Assembly (NCBI GenBank): GCA_944390045.1 | Contig: CALXOO010000016.1 | Span: 1-45,052 of the forward strand | Direction of reading: 5' to 3' | Source: an uncultured Spirochaetales bacterium | Lineage (GTDB): Bacteria > Spirochaetota > Spirochaetia > Sphaerochaetales > Sphaerochaetaceae | DNA length: 45,052 bases | In this document: positions 33,281 through 41,397 of the stretch, piece by piece | Layout: every line of letters begins with the position of its first letter | Position numbering within the stretch: position 1 is the first letter of the stretch | Position numbers and translations under genes: made by a program | Notes under the pieces: generated by a model | The model's database searches: none | The model's input: the letters and a program-made list of their open reading frames with translations, nothing else | Told to the model about the DNA's origin: nothing

Positions 33281-34695
33281 TGAGCAGAAAGGAAGGCAAA
33301 AAGGGAAAAGGAAGATCGAGATTCGTGACATGGCTGTCCCGGGAGAACCGGGAGGCCCTGCTTGTCGAAGTCTCGATGACCCTGGCCTTTCTTGCGCTTG
33401 CGGTGCTGATTGTTGTCCTGACTTCCCTCATGGTCAGGACACAGAGGCTCCAGATGGAGAACACCGTCGAGCGGTCTTTCAACAACATAGCGCTTGCCAT
33501 ACAGCAGAACCGCACCAGGGAGAGCGATATCCTTGATGACAACATGGTCGGAGTCGGCATTTATGACTCCTCCGGTTCCCTGGTCATGGGCTGGGGCAGC
33601 ATTTACAACATGATCCCTGTCGCCACAATCAGCGAGGAAGCCCATCAGAGCGGAAATGACACGGTGGTGAATTTCGACAGCTCCACAAGCACTGTCGAGT
33701 ACATCCGCTTCCTCCGCCAGCCGCTGCCAATCACAAGCATCAACTTCTTCACCCGGACCCTGGGGGCCGGCTACCAGATGCAGGATCCCTCAACAATCAT
33801 CTATCTGTCATTTGACGGATCAGGATATGTGTCCGGGCTCCGCCTCATCTTCCTGGTGTCCATTCTGGCCTTTGTCGCGGTCATTGTGCTCTACATCTTC
33901 GTGATGCGCCTGAACCGGGAGAACCGGGATTACAAGGCACAGATGGACAAGCAGAGCAATCTGGTCAATCTGGGACAGGCGGCAAGGACGCTGACACATG
34001 AGATCAAGAATCCGCTGAGCGCGATCACGATACAGCTCGCACTGCTCAAGCGTCAGCTCCGGGACAGCGAGTACCTGGATGAGCTGTTGCTGATAGAGAG
34101 CGAGACACAGCGTCTGATCTCCCTGACCAACCGTGTCTCTGACTTTCTGAAGAACCCGGAGGGGCAGCCGGAGCAGATCGATATCGCAGCGCTGATCAAT
34201 CAGCTGATCCCGCTTTTCTCTTACCCGATAACCGTCCTTCCCACAAGTGAGAAGCAGGCATACATTCTCTTTGATCCGGACCGTCTGCGTTCGGTGGTGG
34301 AGAATATCCTCAAGAATGCTGTCGAGAGCTGCGAGGGCAGGGATCCGCAGGTTGAGGTTGAGATAATCCTGGGACGCCGCGGCGTCTATCATGTCTACAT
34401 CAGGGACCGCGGGGATGGAATACAGGGAGATGTGGAGAAGCTTTTCGATCCCTTCTATACGACCAAGATTCACGGTTCAGGAATCGGTCTCGCCATTTCC
34501 AGACAGTTTCTCAGGGCCCGCGGAGGCGACATCAGGATCATGAACAGACCGGGCGGGGGCACTGTGGTTGAACTGCTGGTCGCGAAATACTCTTTCGTGC
34601 AGGAGCTGGTCGTTTCGACAACAAACCGCAAGCTTGAGGGAAGGAAGATGATCCGCGGCAGGAAGAAGCCGCCGGAGGCTGAGGACAGGAGCTGA
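33280..34695 (+). CDS. Sensor histidine kinase of the export operon
   Basis: The 471-residue protein has two membrane helices (about residues 30-52 and 184-208) around a ~130-residue periplasmic sensor, and a HisKA/HATPase_c transmitter. The phosphorylated His is in LTHEIKNPLSAI (His240); the N-box is VVENILKNAVES, and the G-boxes are RDRGDGI and GSGIGLAISRQF. There is no clear HAMP domain. It starts within the permease stop (TGATG), so it is made with the transporter. No response regulator gene is in the window, which is odd for an operonic kinase. The basic tail (KLEGRKMIRGRKKPPEAEDRS) is unusual. Confidence 0.93.
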   Translation: MSRKEGKKGKGRSRFVTWLSRENREALLVEVSMTLAFLALAVLIVVLTSLMVRTQRLQMENTVERSFNNIALAIQQNRTRESDILDDNMVGVGIYDSSGSLVMGWGSIYNMIPVATISEEAHQSGNDTVVNFDSSTSTVEYIRFLRQPLPITSINFFTRTLGAGYQMQDPSTIIYLSFDGSGYVSGLRLIFLVSILAFVAVIVLYIFVMRLNRENRDYKAQMDKQSNLVNLGQAARTLTHEIKNPLSAITIQLALLKRQLRDSEYLDELLLIESETQRLISLTNRVSDFLKNPEGQPEQIDIAALINQLIPLFSYPITVLPTSEKQAYILFDPDRLRSVVENILKNAVESCEGRDPQVEVEIILGRRGVYHVYIRDRGDGIQGDVEKLFDPFYTTKIHGSGIGLAISRQFLRARGGDIRIMNRPGGGTVVELLVAKYSFVQELVVSTTNRKLEGRKMIRGRKKPPEAEDRS

Positions 34696-34701
34696 AAAGG
34701 C

Positions 34702-34724
34702 CCGGCAGAGACAGGCCCTGCCGG
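34702..34724 (+). terminator. Hairpin after the kinase gene
   Basis: A perfect 7-bp stem CCGGCAG/CTGCCGG with a 9-nt loop lies 7 bp after the stop. There is no T-run after it, so it is a weak or mRNA-end-stabilising structure. Confidence 0.4.
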
Positions 34725-34776
34725 ACATGTAATTCCCTTCCTGAATGGTCACTTCACAGTATTCCTTAGGAAGTTT

Positions 34777-34803
34777 ACAGATTTACAACATGTGTAAATC
34801 TGT
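34777..34803. promoter_or_regulatory. Perfect 11-bp inverted repeat upstream of the AOR-like gene
   Basis: The arms ACAGATTTACA and TGTAAATCTGT are separated by 5 bp (27 bp in all). A symmetric dyad of this length with A+T-rich arms looks like a dimer-binding operator. It lies about 50 bp upstream of the -35 box of the gene at 34890 and 80 bp past the kinase stop. Confidence 0.5.
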
Positions 34804-34852
34804 TGCAGAACTTAGCACCAGCCCGCTTTTTTTGTCAATCGGGTGTCATCTA

Positions 34853-34881
34853 TTGTCGCCGGGTGGTATCTTGGCTAATAT
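34853..34881 (+). promoter_or_regulatory. Promoter of the AOR-like gene (leaderless)
   Basis: TTGTCG (34853-34858), 17 bp, TAATAT (34876-34881). The ATG at 34890 is only 8 nt past the -10 box, so the transcript should start at or just before the start codon. Confidence 0.6.
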
Positions 34882-34889
34882 TTTCTTTC

Positions 34890-36467
34890 ATGGATGGCAG
34901 GATTCTTTATCTGAATCTTGATGACGAGACTATAAGGGAAGAGCGTGTCAGCGGTTTTTCCGTCAGCTCACTGTACGCAATGGTTGACGCACAGTCTTTT
35001 GCCTTCGCCTTTCCTTCATCCGTCCTGGCGATTGCCGTATTCATCAGTCCTCAGGATCACAGACTGGTCCGTTTCGCCGCCGCCTGCCGGCTTGCCGGCA
35101 CGATGAGCCGACTCGGGATCACCGCACTCATAGTCCGCGGGATGTCGCACAAGCTGAGCTATCTTTACGCCAGTGACGATGATCTGTCAATTTATCACTG
35201 CGAGAACATAAGGTTCTCCTCTGTCCGGCGTTTTGCCCAGGTGCTCTGCTCCTCCTCTGAGGACGGACATCTTGCGATCGGTGAGGCAGGTGAGAGGCAG
35301 TCTCCGCTCGCCTCCTGCATTGTTGACACCGGGCTGTCAATCGGCTGCGGCCTGGCAGCAGTGATGGGTGCGGCAAACTTCAAGGGCATTGTGTCTCACA
35401 CAGCCTCTCCTGCGGTGGCAGCGGAGACCTTGCCTGCCAGAAAGGGGCTGATTAAGGAGCTTTCGGTATATGGAGGCATCAGTCTTGTTGACTACGGACT
35501 TTCCGGCGGCTGGCTGCCCGTGAAGTATTACCAGGGCTATTATGATCCGCGCTGTTCGAACCTGGACGGCAGGACGGCCTGCAGGATCTACAATGTCGAG
35601 CACCGCGGCTGTCAAGGCTGTACGGCCTCCTGTCTGCTCTTTGATGCCAGCCGGCAGACATCCCTTCCTTCCTGGAAGGATGCCGCCGCACTTGGAAGCA
35701 ATCTCGGCATCTTCTCGTTGCAGACTGTGACACTGCTTGCAGACAAGTGCCGTGACTGCGGCCTTGATACAGTGGACACCGGTGCGGTGCTTGCCTGTCT
35801 GATGCAGAGGGAGGATCTTCCTTACACCTTCCCCAGCATAGCGAAGGCTGACACAGCGGAACTTGAGCGCGTGCTGTCCCTCATCGCGGCGAGAAAGGGC
35901 TGCGGCGAGCTTGTCTCCGGAGGCCTGTCAGTTCTGGAGGATTCTGTCTCTCTTTCCGGCAGGAGCGTCGCATACGATCTGCGCGGTGCACATGCGCAGG
36001 CACTCTTCTGTCTCCTCGGCGAGACCACTGCCTGCCATGCCGACCTTGTGTACAATCTCAAGGCCCGTATGGATGATGAGCAGACAGGACGGGCTGCCGC
36101 CTGGCTCCGCCTCCTTGTCCATGCCTTCGAGAACAGCGGAAGGCCCGCCATCTGGCTTCTGGCCGGAAGCTGCCTGAAAAGATGGCTTCCTCTGATGACA
36201 AGGCCGTTCTTTCTCAGGCGTGTGATGCTGTCTCTTTTCCGCAGGCACGGGCTTGATCTGGTCTCTGCCCTTGAGTCTGTAGACAGTTTTGATGCTGTTT
36301 TCGGCCCGATGGAGCGGCTTCCGCAGCAGTTCAGCCTGCCTTCCGTGGTCGGATACACAGATGAGGTGAACATCGTCAAGCTGACTCTCGGCTACAGCGG
36401 GGAACTTGACTGGATCCGGTCAAATGCGGTCAAGGTGAAGAAGCAGTCTGTTGTCAGCCAGCCTTAG
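34890..36467 (+). CDS. Degenerate aldehyde:ferredoxin oxidoreductase (AOR)-like protein
   Basis: The 525-residue protein is clearly related to AOR: MDGRILYLNLDD at the start, IGEAGE…GLAAVMGAANFKG in the first domain, the cluster motif CQGCTASC (Cys241, 244, 248), RDCGLDTVDTG (288-298), and YDLRGAHAQ…TACHADL (362-385). AOR enzymes oxidise aldehydes with a tungstopterin and a [4Fe-4S] cluster. Here the N-terminal pterin motifs (GGRGLGA, and the TK-SP-TG/GGxFG region) are missing or unrecognisable. The region where AOR has its fourth cluster cysteine reads ENSGRPAIW. The protein is about 75 residues short. It may lack the cofactor and have another role, or be decaying. The start is leaderless. 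The end overlaps the convergent yfcE-like gene by 48 bp. Confidence 0.82.
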   Translation: MDGRILYLNLDDETIREERVSGFSVSSLYAMVDAQSFAFAFPSSVLAIAVFISPQDHRLVRFAAACRLAGTMSRLGITALIVRGMSHKLSYLYASDDDLSIYHCENIRFSSVRRFAQVLCSSSEDGHLAIGEAGERQSPLASCIVDTGLSIGCGLAAVMGAANFKGIVSHTASPAVAAETLPARKGLIKELSVYGGISLVDYGLSGGWLPVKYYQGYYDPRCSNLDGRTACRIYNVEHRGCQGCTASCLLFDASRQTSLPSWKDAAALGSNLGIFSLQTVTLLADKCRDCGLDTVDTGAVLACLMQREDLPYTFPSIAKADTAELERVLSLIAARKGCGELVSGGLSVLEDSVSLSGRSVAYDLRGAHAQALFCLLGETTACHADLVYNLKARMDDEQTGRAAAWLRLLVHAFENSGRPAIWLLAGSCLKRWLPLMTRPFFLRRVMLSLFRRHGLDLVSALESVDSFDAVFGPMERLPQQFSLPSVVGYTDEVNIVKLTLGYSGELDWIRSNAVKVKKQSVVSQP

Positions 36468-36956
36468 GATGTCCGCTCCGCTTTCCGTGACAAGGGCGCA
36501 GCTTGCACCCTCCTCATTTCTCGGCCTGCTTGCCGAGCCGGCGTTGAGGTGAATGATTCCCGATCTGTCCCTGAACAGATGAGGCACATGGCTGTGTCCC
36601 TGGACAAAGATGTCACCGCTGCCCAGAGCGTGCGGAAAGTCAGCAACATCCATGATTGTGTGTCCATGACAGATGCCCATGCGGCTTCCGTCAGGAAGAC
36701 TGAGCAGGACGGCTTCCCTCGGAACCGGCAGACCCAGACCGGCATAGTTCCAGACATTGTCGCAGTTGCCTCTCACGCAGACAAAACCGCATGGCGCGTT
36801 CAGAAGTGAGACTGCGATGTCCTGTGAATCCGGGCACAGATCTCCTGACACCACCAGCCTCCAGGCTCCGAGTCTGGCGGCAATGCTGATTACCCTGTCG
36901 AGCGCATCGGTGCTGCCGTGAATGTCTGAAGCTATGACAACAGTCCATTTGTCCAT
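36420..36956 (-). CDS. YfcE/MJ0936-type metallophosphoesterase
   Basis: The 178-residue protein has all the metal-binding motifs of this family in order: SDIHG (D-x-H), SGDLC (GD), GNCDN (GNxD), CHGH and GHSH. YfcE enzymes are Mn-dependent phosphodiesterases of unknown natural substrate. The ATG at 36956 is preferred over 36980, because TACAAT lies 6 nt upstream and makes the mRNA leaderless. It converges on the AOR-like gene and overlaps its last 48 bp. Confidence 0.9.
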   Translation of the reverse strand: MDKWTVVIASDIHGSTDALDRVISIAARLGAWRLVVSGDLCPDSQDIAVSLLNAPCGFVCVRGNCDNVWNYAGLGLPVPREAVLLSLPDGSRMGICHGHTIMDVADFPHALGSGDIFVQGHSHVPHLFRDRSGIIHLNAGSASRPRNEEGASCALVTESGADILRLADNRLLLHLDRI

Positions 36957-36962
36957 GGCCTG

Positions 36963-36968
36963 ATTGTA
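36963..36968 (-). promoter_or_regulatory. -10 box of the yfcE-like gene (leaderless)
   Basis: TACAAT on the minus strand, 6 nt before the ATG at 36956. The best -35 match at 16-18 bp is weak. No Shine-Dalgarno sequence is present. Confidence 0.45.
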
Positions 36969-37086
36969 CCTGAAAGTCACGGTGTGATCATCAGGCGCGG
37001 CAGTCTTCTTGCCCCTCAGCTCTCATGTTTCCGGCTGAGACGGCCGCAGGCGCGTTGAAGGATGAAGAAAAGATGCGAAATATCCA

Positions 37087-37115
37087 TTGTTTGCTGATTT
37101 TCTTTCTCATATAAT
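37087..37115 (+). promoter_or_regulatory. Promoter of the hydrolase operon
   Basis: TTGTTT (37087-37092), 17 bp, perfect TATAAT (37110-37115), with a ~35-nt leader and AAAGGAGG before the ATG at 37156. Confidence 0.7.
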
Positions 37116-37155
37116 TTTGATACAACTTTTATACTAGTCCAGAAAGGAGGTGGCC

Positions 37156-38085
37156 ATGACAGAGCGTTATCTGGAAATGAAGGACGGACACAGGCTTTTT
37201 CTCAGAACCTGGGATGATGTCAAAAACCCACTTGCCACTTTGCACATCAACCACGGCATGGCCGAACACAGCCTCCGCTATGATGATTTCGCCCGTTATA
37301 TGAACAGCCTGGGCATTGTGGTGTATGCTCAGGACCACAGGGGACACGGGCTGACAAAGGAAGAGGAGGAGAAGGGCTGGTTTGCTGCTTCCGGAGGCTG
37401 GGATCTGGTCGTCAGCGACTCCATCGCGGTCGATCAGCTCGTGCTCGGTGAATATGAGAATCTTCCGCACTTCCTCATGGGACATTCAATGGGCTCATTC
37501 ATCACACGCTGCGCCATAACCCGCGTAAGTGATATTTTCAGCGCGGTCATCGTGATGGGAAGCGGTGCAGGCCAGGGATTTGCCGGTACCGTCGGAAAGG
37601 CGATTGCCCAGCGCCATGTGAGGAAGTACGGTTCCAAAATGCCGGATCACATGATGACGAAACTCAGCTTCGGCTCATACAACAAACACTTCAAGCCGAC
37701 CAGGACCAGTGCGGACTGGCTCAGCCGCGATGAGGAGCAGGTCCGGCGCTATATCGAGGATCCGCTGTGTGGCTTCACCTGTTCCTGCCAGTTCTTCTAT
37801 GATCTGCTGACCGGAATTGAGATGGCTAATGACAGTGCTCTGGCCAAGAAGGTGTCTCCAGTGCTTCCAATGCTGATAGTCTCCGGAAGCGAGGACCCGG
37901 TCGGCGCTTATGGCAGGGGCGTGGCCAAGATCCAGAAGCTGTACAGGAACGCGGGGCTGTACGATGTGAGGATGCACCTTTTCGAAAAGGACAGACATGA
38001 GATTCTCAATGAGCTGGACAGAGAAGACGTATATGCTTACATTGGCTCTTATCTTGAGGAGATGCTCAACAGGATAGGATCATGA
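37156..38085 (+). CDS. Alpha/beta hydrolase, monoacylglycerol lipase/lysophospholipase-like
   Basis: The 309-residue protein has the Hydrolase_4 signature HGMAEHSLRYDDFARY near residue 35, QDHRGHG, the nucleophile elbow GHSMGS, an acid in SGSEDPVG and the catalytic His in KDRHEILNELDR. Known relatives cleave monoglycerides or lysophospholipids. It has no signal peptide, so it is cytoplasmic. The ATG at 37156 has AAAGGAGG 5 nt upstream. Its stop overlaps the BrkB-type gene as ATGA. Confidence 0.92.
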   Translation: MTERYLEMKDGHRLFLRTWDDVKNPLATLHINHGMAEHSLRYDDFARYMNSLGIVVYAQDHRGHGLTKEEEEKGWFAASGGWDLVVSDSIAVDQLVLGEYENLPHFLMGHSMGSFITRCAITRVSDIFSAVIVMGSGAGQGFAGTVGKAIAQRHVRKYGSKMPDHMMTKLSFGSYNKHFKPTRTSADWLSRDEEQVRRYIEDPLCGFTCSCQFFYDLLTGIEMANDSALAKKVSPVLPMLIVSGSEDPVGAYGRGVAKIQKLYRNAGLYDVRMHLFEKDRHEILNELDREDVYAYIGSYLEEMLNRIGS

Positions 38086-39359
38086 GCGCAGAAGATCAGT
38101 CAGTTGAAAAGAGCTCGCTCTGGAGCCGTGCGGGCGATGTGCTGGAAGATGTCGGATTTGTAATCTACAGGGCAGTCCTGGGGATGATGCAGAGCAATGT
38201 CACGATTATGGCATCTGGTCTGGTCTACTCCACGCTGGTCGCTATTGTGCCCTGTATGACCTTCTGTATAGCTTTCCTGACGACTTTCGGCATACTGCAG
38301 CCCTTCATGGACGCACTCGGAGAGCTTTTCTCGGATCTCTTCGGACCTGTCATGGGCAGCCAGCTGATGGGGCTCATAGATCAGTTCTCGAACAACGCCA
38401 TGGGGCTCGGAGTCTTCGGTCTTGTCTCATTCCTGATCACCGCGACATTCCTGGTCAACAAGGTCTATACAGTCATAAACCAGATTTTCAGGACACAGCC
38501 GGGAAGCACGAACCTCAAGCGCTTCACCAGCTTCCTGACATTTTTGCTGGTCGGTGTGGTCTGCCTCGCGCTTCTCATCGCAGTCAACTCATCTGTCATG
38601 GGCATGATCACGAGCCGGCTGACCGGAGATGTGTCGCAGTCCAGCTTCCTTGCGAACCTGCTGAGCCTTACCGGCTCGCTGGTAGTTGTGTGCGTCATTC
38701 TCTTCCTGCTGTATTATTTCGTGCCCAGCACAAAGGTCCGCTTCCGTTCCGCCTGTCTGGGAAGCGTGCTCTCAGCCCTCAGCCTGGTCATCCTCTTCAA
38801 CGTCTTCAAGATGGTGGTCTCACGGATGGTCAGCTATTCTGTCATCTATGGATCGATGGCATCTCTGCTGTTTGTCTTCCTTTTCCTGTATGCCTGCTGG
38901 TACATCATCCTGACAGGCGCGGAAGTGATATATGTCCATCAGTTCCGGCCTGAGAGCGGACAGCTTTCCGGAGGACCTGAAGTTCCGGCCCGCCAGGTCG
39001 CCGACGCTGTGAACATGATGATGCTGATTGGACGCGGCTACAAGGAAGGCTCGGGAGCCACAAGCCGCAAGGACCTTACCCGGCGTCTTGCGATAACCCC
39101 GTCAAACCTCAGCGGCTACATCAGCCTTCTTGTCAAGAGCGGGCTGATCATTGAGATAAACGAGGGCAAGGCGGCAAGCTATGTGCCCAGCCGCCCGCTT
39201 GACCAGATTTTCCTGCGCGAGATCTTCGACTCCATCTACGGTTTCGACAGTCAGGGCGGGGTGGATACGGCCGGGGAGGCCGTCTCTGAACTTGTCTACT
39301 CAAGTTCCAATGAGGCGATGAACAGACTCACACTTGAAAACCTTCTTGAGAGGATCTGA
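38082..39359 (+). CDS. YihY/BrkB-family membrane protein with a winged-helix C-terminus
   Basis: The 425-residue protein has six hydrophobic helices in residues ~25-290, with the BrkB motifs (ASGLVYSTLVAIVPCMTFCIA and TAVNQ-like NKVYTVINQIFRT, then SLLFVFLFLYACWYIILTGAEV). Residues ~300-375 look like a winged-helix domain (SRKDLTRRLAITPSNLSGY), which some YihY proteins carry. The role is not established; older RNase BN annotations for this family are wrong. It is translated from an ATGA overlap with the hydrolase gene, and the next gene follows 2 bp after the stop. Confidence 0.9.
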   Translation: MSAEDQSVEKSSLWSRAGDVLEDVGFVIYRAVLGMMQSNVTIMASGLVYSTLVAIVPCMTFCIAFLTTFGILQPFMDALGELFSDLFGPVMGSQLMGLIDQFSNNAMGLGVFGLVSFLITATFLVNKVYTVINQIFRTQPGSTNLKRFTSFLTFLLVGVVCLALLIAVNSSVMGMITSRLTGDVSQSSFLANLLSLTGSLVVVCVILFLLYYFVPSTKVRFRSACLGSVLSALSLVILFNVFKMVVSRMVSYSVIYGSMASLLFVFLFLYACWYIILTGAEVIYVHQFRPESGQLSGGPEVPARQVADAVNMMMLIGRGYKEGSGATSRKDLTRRLAITPSNLSGYISLLVKSGLIIEINEGKAASYVPSRPLDQIFLREIFDSIYGFDSQGGVDTAGEAVSELVYSSSNEAMNRLTLENLLERI

Positions 39360-39361
39360 AA

Positions 39362-39817
39362 ATGCTTGTTGACATCAACAGTGCCGAAGTGATCGGAAAA
39401 TATGATTATCCCTCGCTGCCGGAGGCGGAATGCAATGTCGTCAGACGCTATCGTGCCGGAAACGTGGAGATAAGTTTCCTGCGCTCTCCACGGTGCGCAG
39501 GCGGGGAGGATCTCACCTACATCCATTATTCACTGGTCGCGCGGACCGGGGATGGCGTGATCTGCGTCGTCTCAGCCGAGTCGCTTGACCTGCGCTCGCT
39601 TGCACTCTCGCTTGGCTGCAGTGTGAAGGATGTGCAGAGAGATTATGGCACAAAGGGCTTCCTGTCTCCGGCCTCACTTGTGATATACGGCAATGGGCAG
39701 AGAGAGGATCTCGGCCCTGTCCAGCTGGAAATGAAGGAGGAATTTGTGCTCCCGTACATGATGGACTATCTTCTGGACAGTCTGGACCTGGCTGATGAGC
39801 TTGAGATCATCGGCTAG
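39362..39817 (+). CDS. Unknown 151-residue protein
   Basis: I do not recognise the family. It is soluble, with no signal peptide or membrane segment, and rich in short strands and acidic residues. GAGAGGA lies 8 nt before the ATG, in the last codons of the BrkB-type gene, so it is the third gene of the hydrolase operon. Its stop overlaps the convergent glycosyltransferase stop by 4 bp. Confidence 0.72.
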   Translation: MLVDINSAEVIGKYDYPSLPEAECNVVRRYRAGNVEISFLRSPRCAGGEDLTYIHYSLVARTGDGVICVVSAESLDLRSLALSLGCSVKDVQRDYGTKGFLSPASLVIYGNGQREDLGPVQLEMKEEFVLPYMMDYLLDSLDLADELEIIG

Positions 39818-41031
39818 ATCCAGGGGAAGAGGTCCATCAGCCGGTGCCAGAAGATCGAGAAGAAGAAGGACTTGTGCGGCTTGAAGTTCCTGACCGCATC
39901 CTGGTACAGGGCCAGCACGGCTGAGGCGAACTGCGTGGCACCGAACTTCTCTTCCACCCTTTTCTGGGCCCTTGCCCTGATTTCAGGCCATATGTCGCGG
40001 TGCAGGAAGAAGTACTCGAGTTTTCTGCAGAATTCCTCGCGCGTCTCGAACAGATAGCTGTTGACGCCGTCATCCACGACTCCGTCCAGGCATTTGTCCT
40101 TGCGGCAGAGTATGGGCGTTCCCGCGGCCATCGCCTCGATATATGTCAGGCCCTGTGTCTCACTCTGCGATGCAGAGAGGAAGAGGTCTCCGATCTTGTA
40201 AAAGAGAGGGATATCCGCCTGGGCTATCATGCCGGTGAAGATTGTCTTTGACCCTATCGTTGAGGAGCGCACCTGATCCTCGATCTCCCTGCGGTCCGGC
40301 CCGTCGCCGACTATGATGAACTGGAAGTCCTTGTCGCTGTAGCCGGACAGGTAATCAACGATCTGTGTGAGGTTCTTCTCCTTGCCCAGCCGCCCGACAT
40401 AGACGAGCGTCGGCAGTCCTCTGCTTATGTTGAACCGGTCTCTCAGCCTGTCAAGCTCAGCCTCGTCTGCTTTCTTCGTGAAGCGTTCCAGATCAAGACC
40501 CGTTGGTATTGTCCTGATCTCGCTCCTGACTCCATAGTTCACGAGCTGGGATGCCGTCTTCCCGGTCGGGCAGATTATATAGGTCATGTATGAGCTGACA
40601 TAGTTCACATAGCGTCTGAGCAGACGGCGTCCGAACTTCTTGCTCAGCGCCAGGTAGTGCAGATAGTCCTCATAGTCAGTGTGGTAGGTGAGGATCATCG
40701 GGCAGTGACAGGCACGGTAGATGTGCTTTGCGAGGAAGAAGGTCGAGAATTCCGTATTGCAGTGGATCACGTCAGGCTTCCACCTGATCAGGCTGTTTAT
40801 GTGTTCCCGGTTTACCGGATGCTTGATTCTGACGTCCGGATAGATCCTGTTCGCATCGAATGAGCCGATGTAGACGACGTCTTCAGTCACATGGCTGTTC
40901 ATGTCGTCGGAGAGGGTTAGGACCTTCACTTCGTTTCCGAGCGCTTCCAAGTACTTTTTGAGTGTCATCACCGAAGTGACCACACCGCTTATTGCAGGAT
41001 AGTACCTATCAGTGCAAAGCAGTATTCTCAT
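39814..41031 (-). CDS. GT4-family glycosyltransferase
   Basis: The 405-residue protein has a GT-B fold: an N-terminal acceptor domain (YYPAISGVVTSVMTLKKYL, then HCNTEFSTFFLAKH), and a C-terminal nucleotide-sugar domain with YVGRLGKEKNL, GDGPDRREIE and the EX7E motif ETQGLTYIE. It resembles diacylglycerol glucosyltransferases and mannosyltransferases. The C-terminal stretch, rich in Phe and Lys (KPHKSFFFSIFWHRLMDLFPWI-type), may touch the membrane. The sugar and acceptor cannot be determined. There is no strong SD before the ATG at 41031. It appears to stand alone. Confidence 0.9.
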   Translation of the reverse strand: MRILLCTDRYYPAISGVVTSVMTLKKYLEALGNEVKVLTLSDDMNSHVTEDVVYIGSFDANRIYPDVRIKHPVNREHINSLIRWKPDVIHCNTEFSTFFLAKHIYRACHCPMILTYHTDYEDYLHYLALSKKFGRRLLRRYVNYVSSYMTYIICPTGKTASQLVNYGVRSEIRTIPTGLDLERFTKKADEAELDRLRDRFNISRGLPTLVYVGRLGKEKNLTQIVDYLSGYSDKDFQFIIVGDGPDRREIEDQVRSSTIGSKTIFTGMIAQADIPLFYKIGDLFLSASQSETQGLTYIEAMAAGTPILCRKDKCLDGVVDDGVNSYLFETREEFCRKLEYFFLHRDIWPEIRARAQKRVEEKFGATQFASAVLALYQDAVRNFKPHKSFFFSIFWHRLMDLFPWI

Positions 41032-41120
41032 GACCGTTTATCCCTGAACAAAAGAATACGGGAAAAAAGCCGTGAAGGAAAGAAAGAAGTGGCAGTCTGT
41101 TAATCTTTTTGTGATATTTT

Positions 41121-41351
41121 TTACTCTATTTTGACATTTGAGCGTAATCTGGACAGCTCGTCCTCCAGCTGCCTCCTGTTTTCTTCAAGACGTCTGATTT
41201 CCTCCGCCAGCTCGTCCTGACAGCTGTCTCCCGTCAGCACCGCCACCATATGGCGCAGATATATGGGTTCTATTCTCTCCTCAATGGAGACTTCATAGAG
41301 ATCCCTGCCTTCCTCAACAATGCTTCTCGCCGCTTTTTCCAGTTTGTCCAT
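41121..41351 (-). CDS. Small coiled-coil protein
   Basis: This 76-residue acidic protein has a helical N-terminus and a heptad-like C-terminus (EEIRRLEENRRQLEDEL). It may dimerise. I do not recognise a family. TAGAAT (41358-41363) lies 6 nt before the ATG, so a leaderless mRNA is expected. It is divergent from the MFS gene across a 46-bp gap. Confidence 0.6.
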   Translation of the reverse strand: MDKLEKAARSIVEEGRDLYEVSIEERIEPIYLRHMVAVLTGDSCQDELAEEIRRLEENRRQLEDELSRLRSNVKIE

Positions 41352-41357
41352 GGCAGG

Positions 41358-41390
41358 ATTCTAGCACAAGTCCGGCGACTGGAGTACATT
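41358..41390. promoter_or_regulatory. Overlapping divergent -10 boxes in a 46-bp gap
   Basis: Minus strand: TAGAAT (41358-41363), 6 nt before the ATG at 41351. Plus strand: TACATT (41385-41390), 7 nt before the ATG at 41398. Each -10 box lies in the other promoter's -35 region, and both -35 sequences are poor. Both mRNAs would be leaderless and could not be transcribed at once. Confidence 0.45.
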
Positions 41391-41397
41391 AGGCTCC

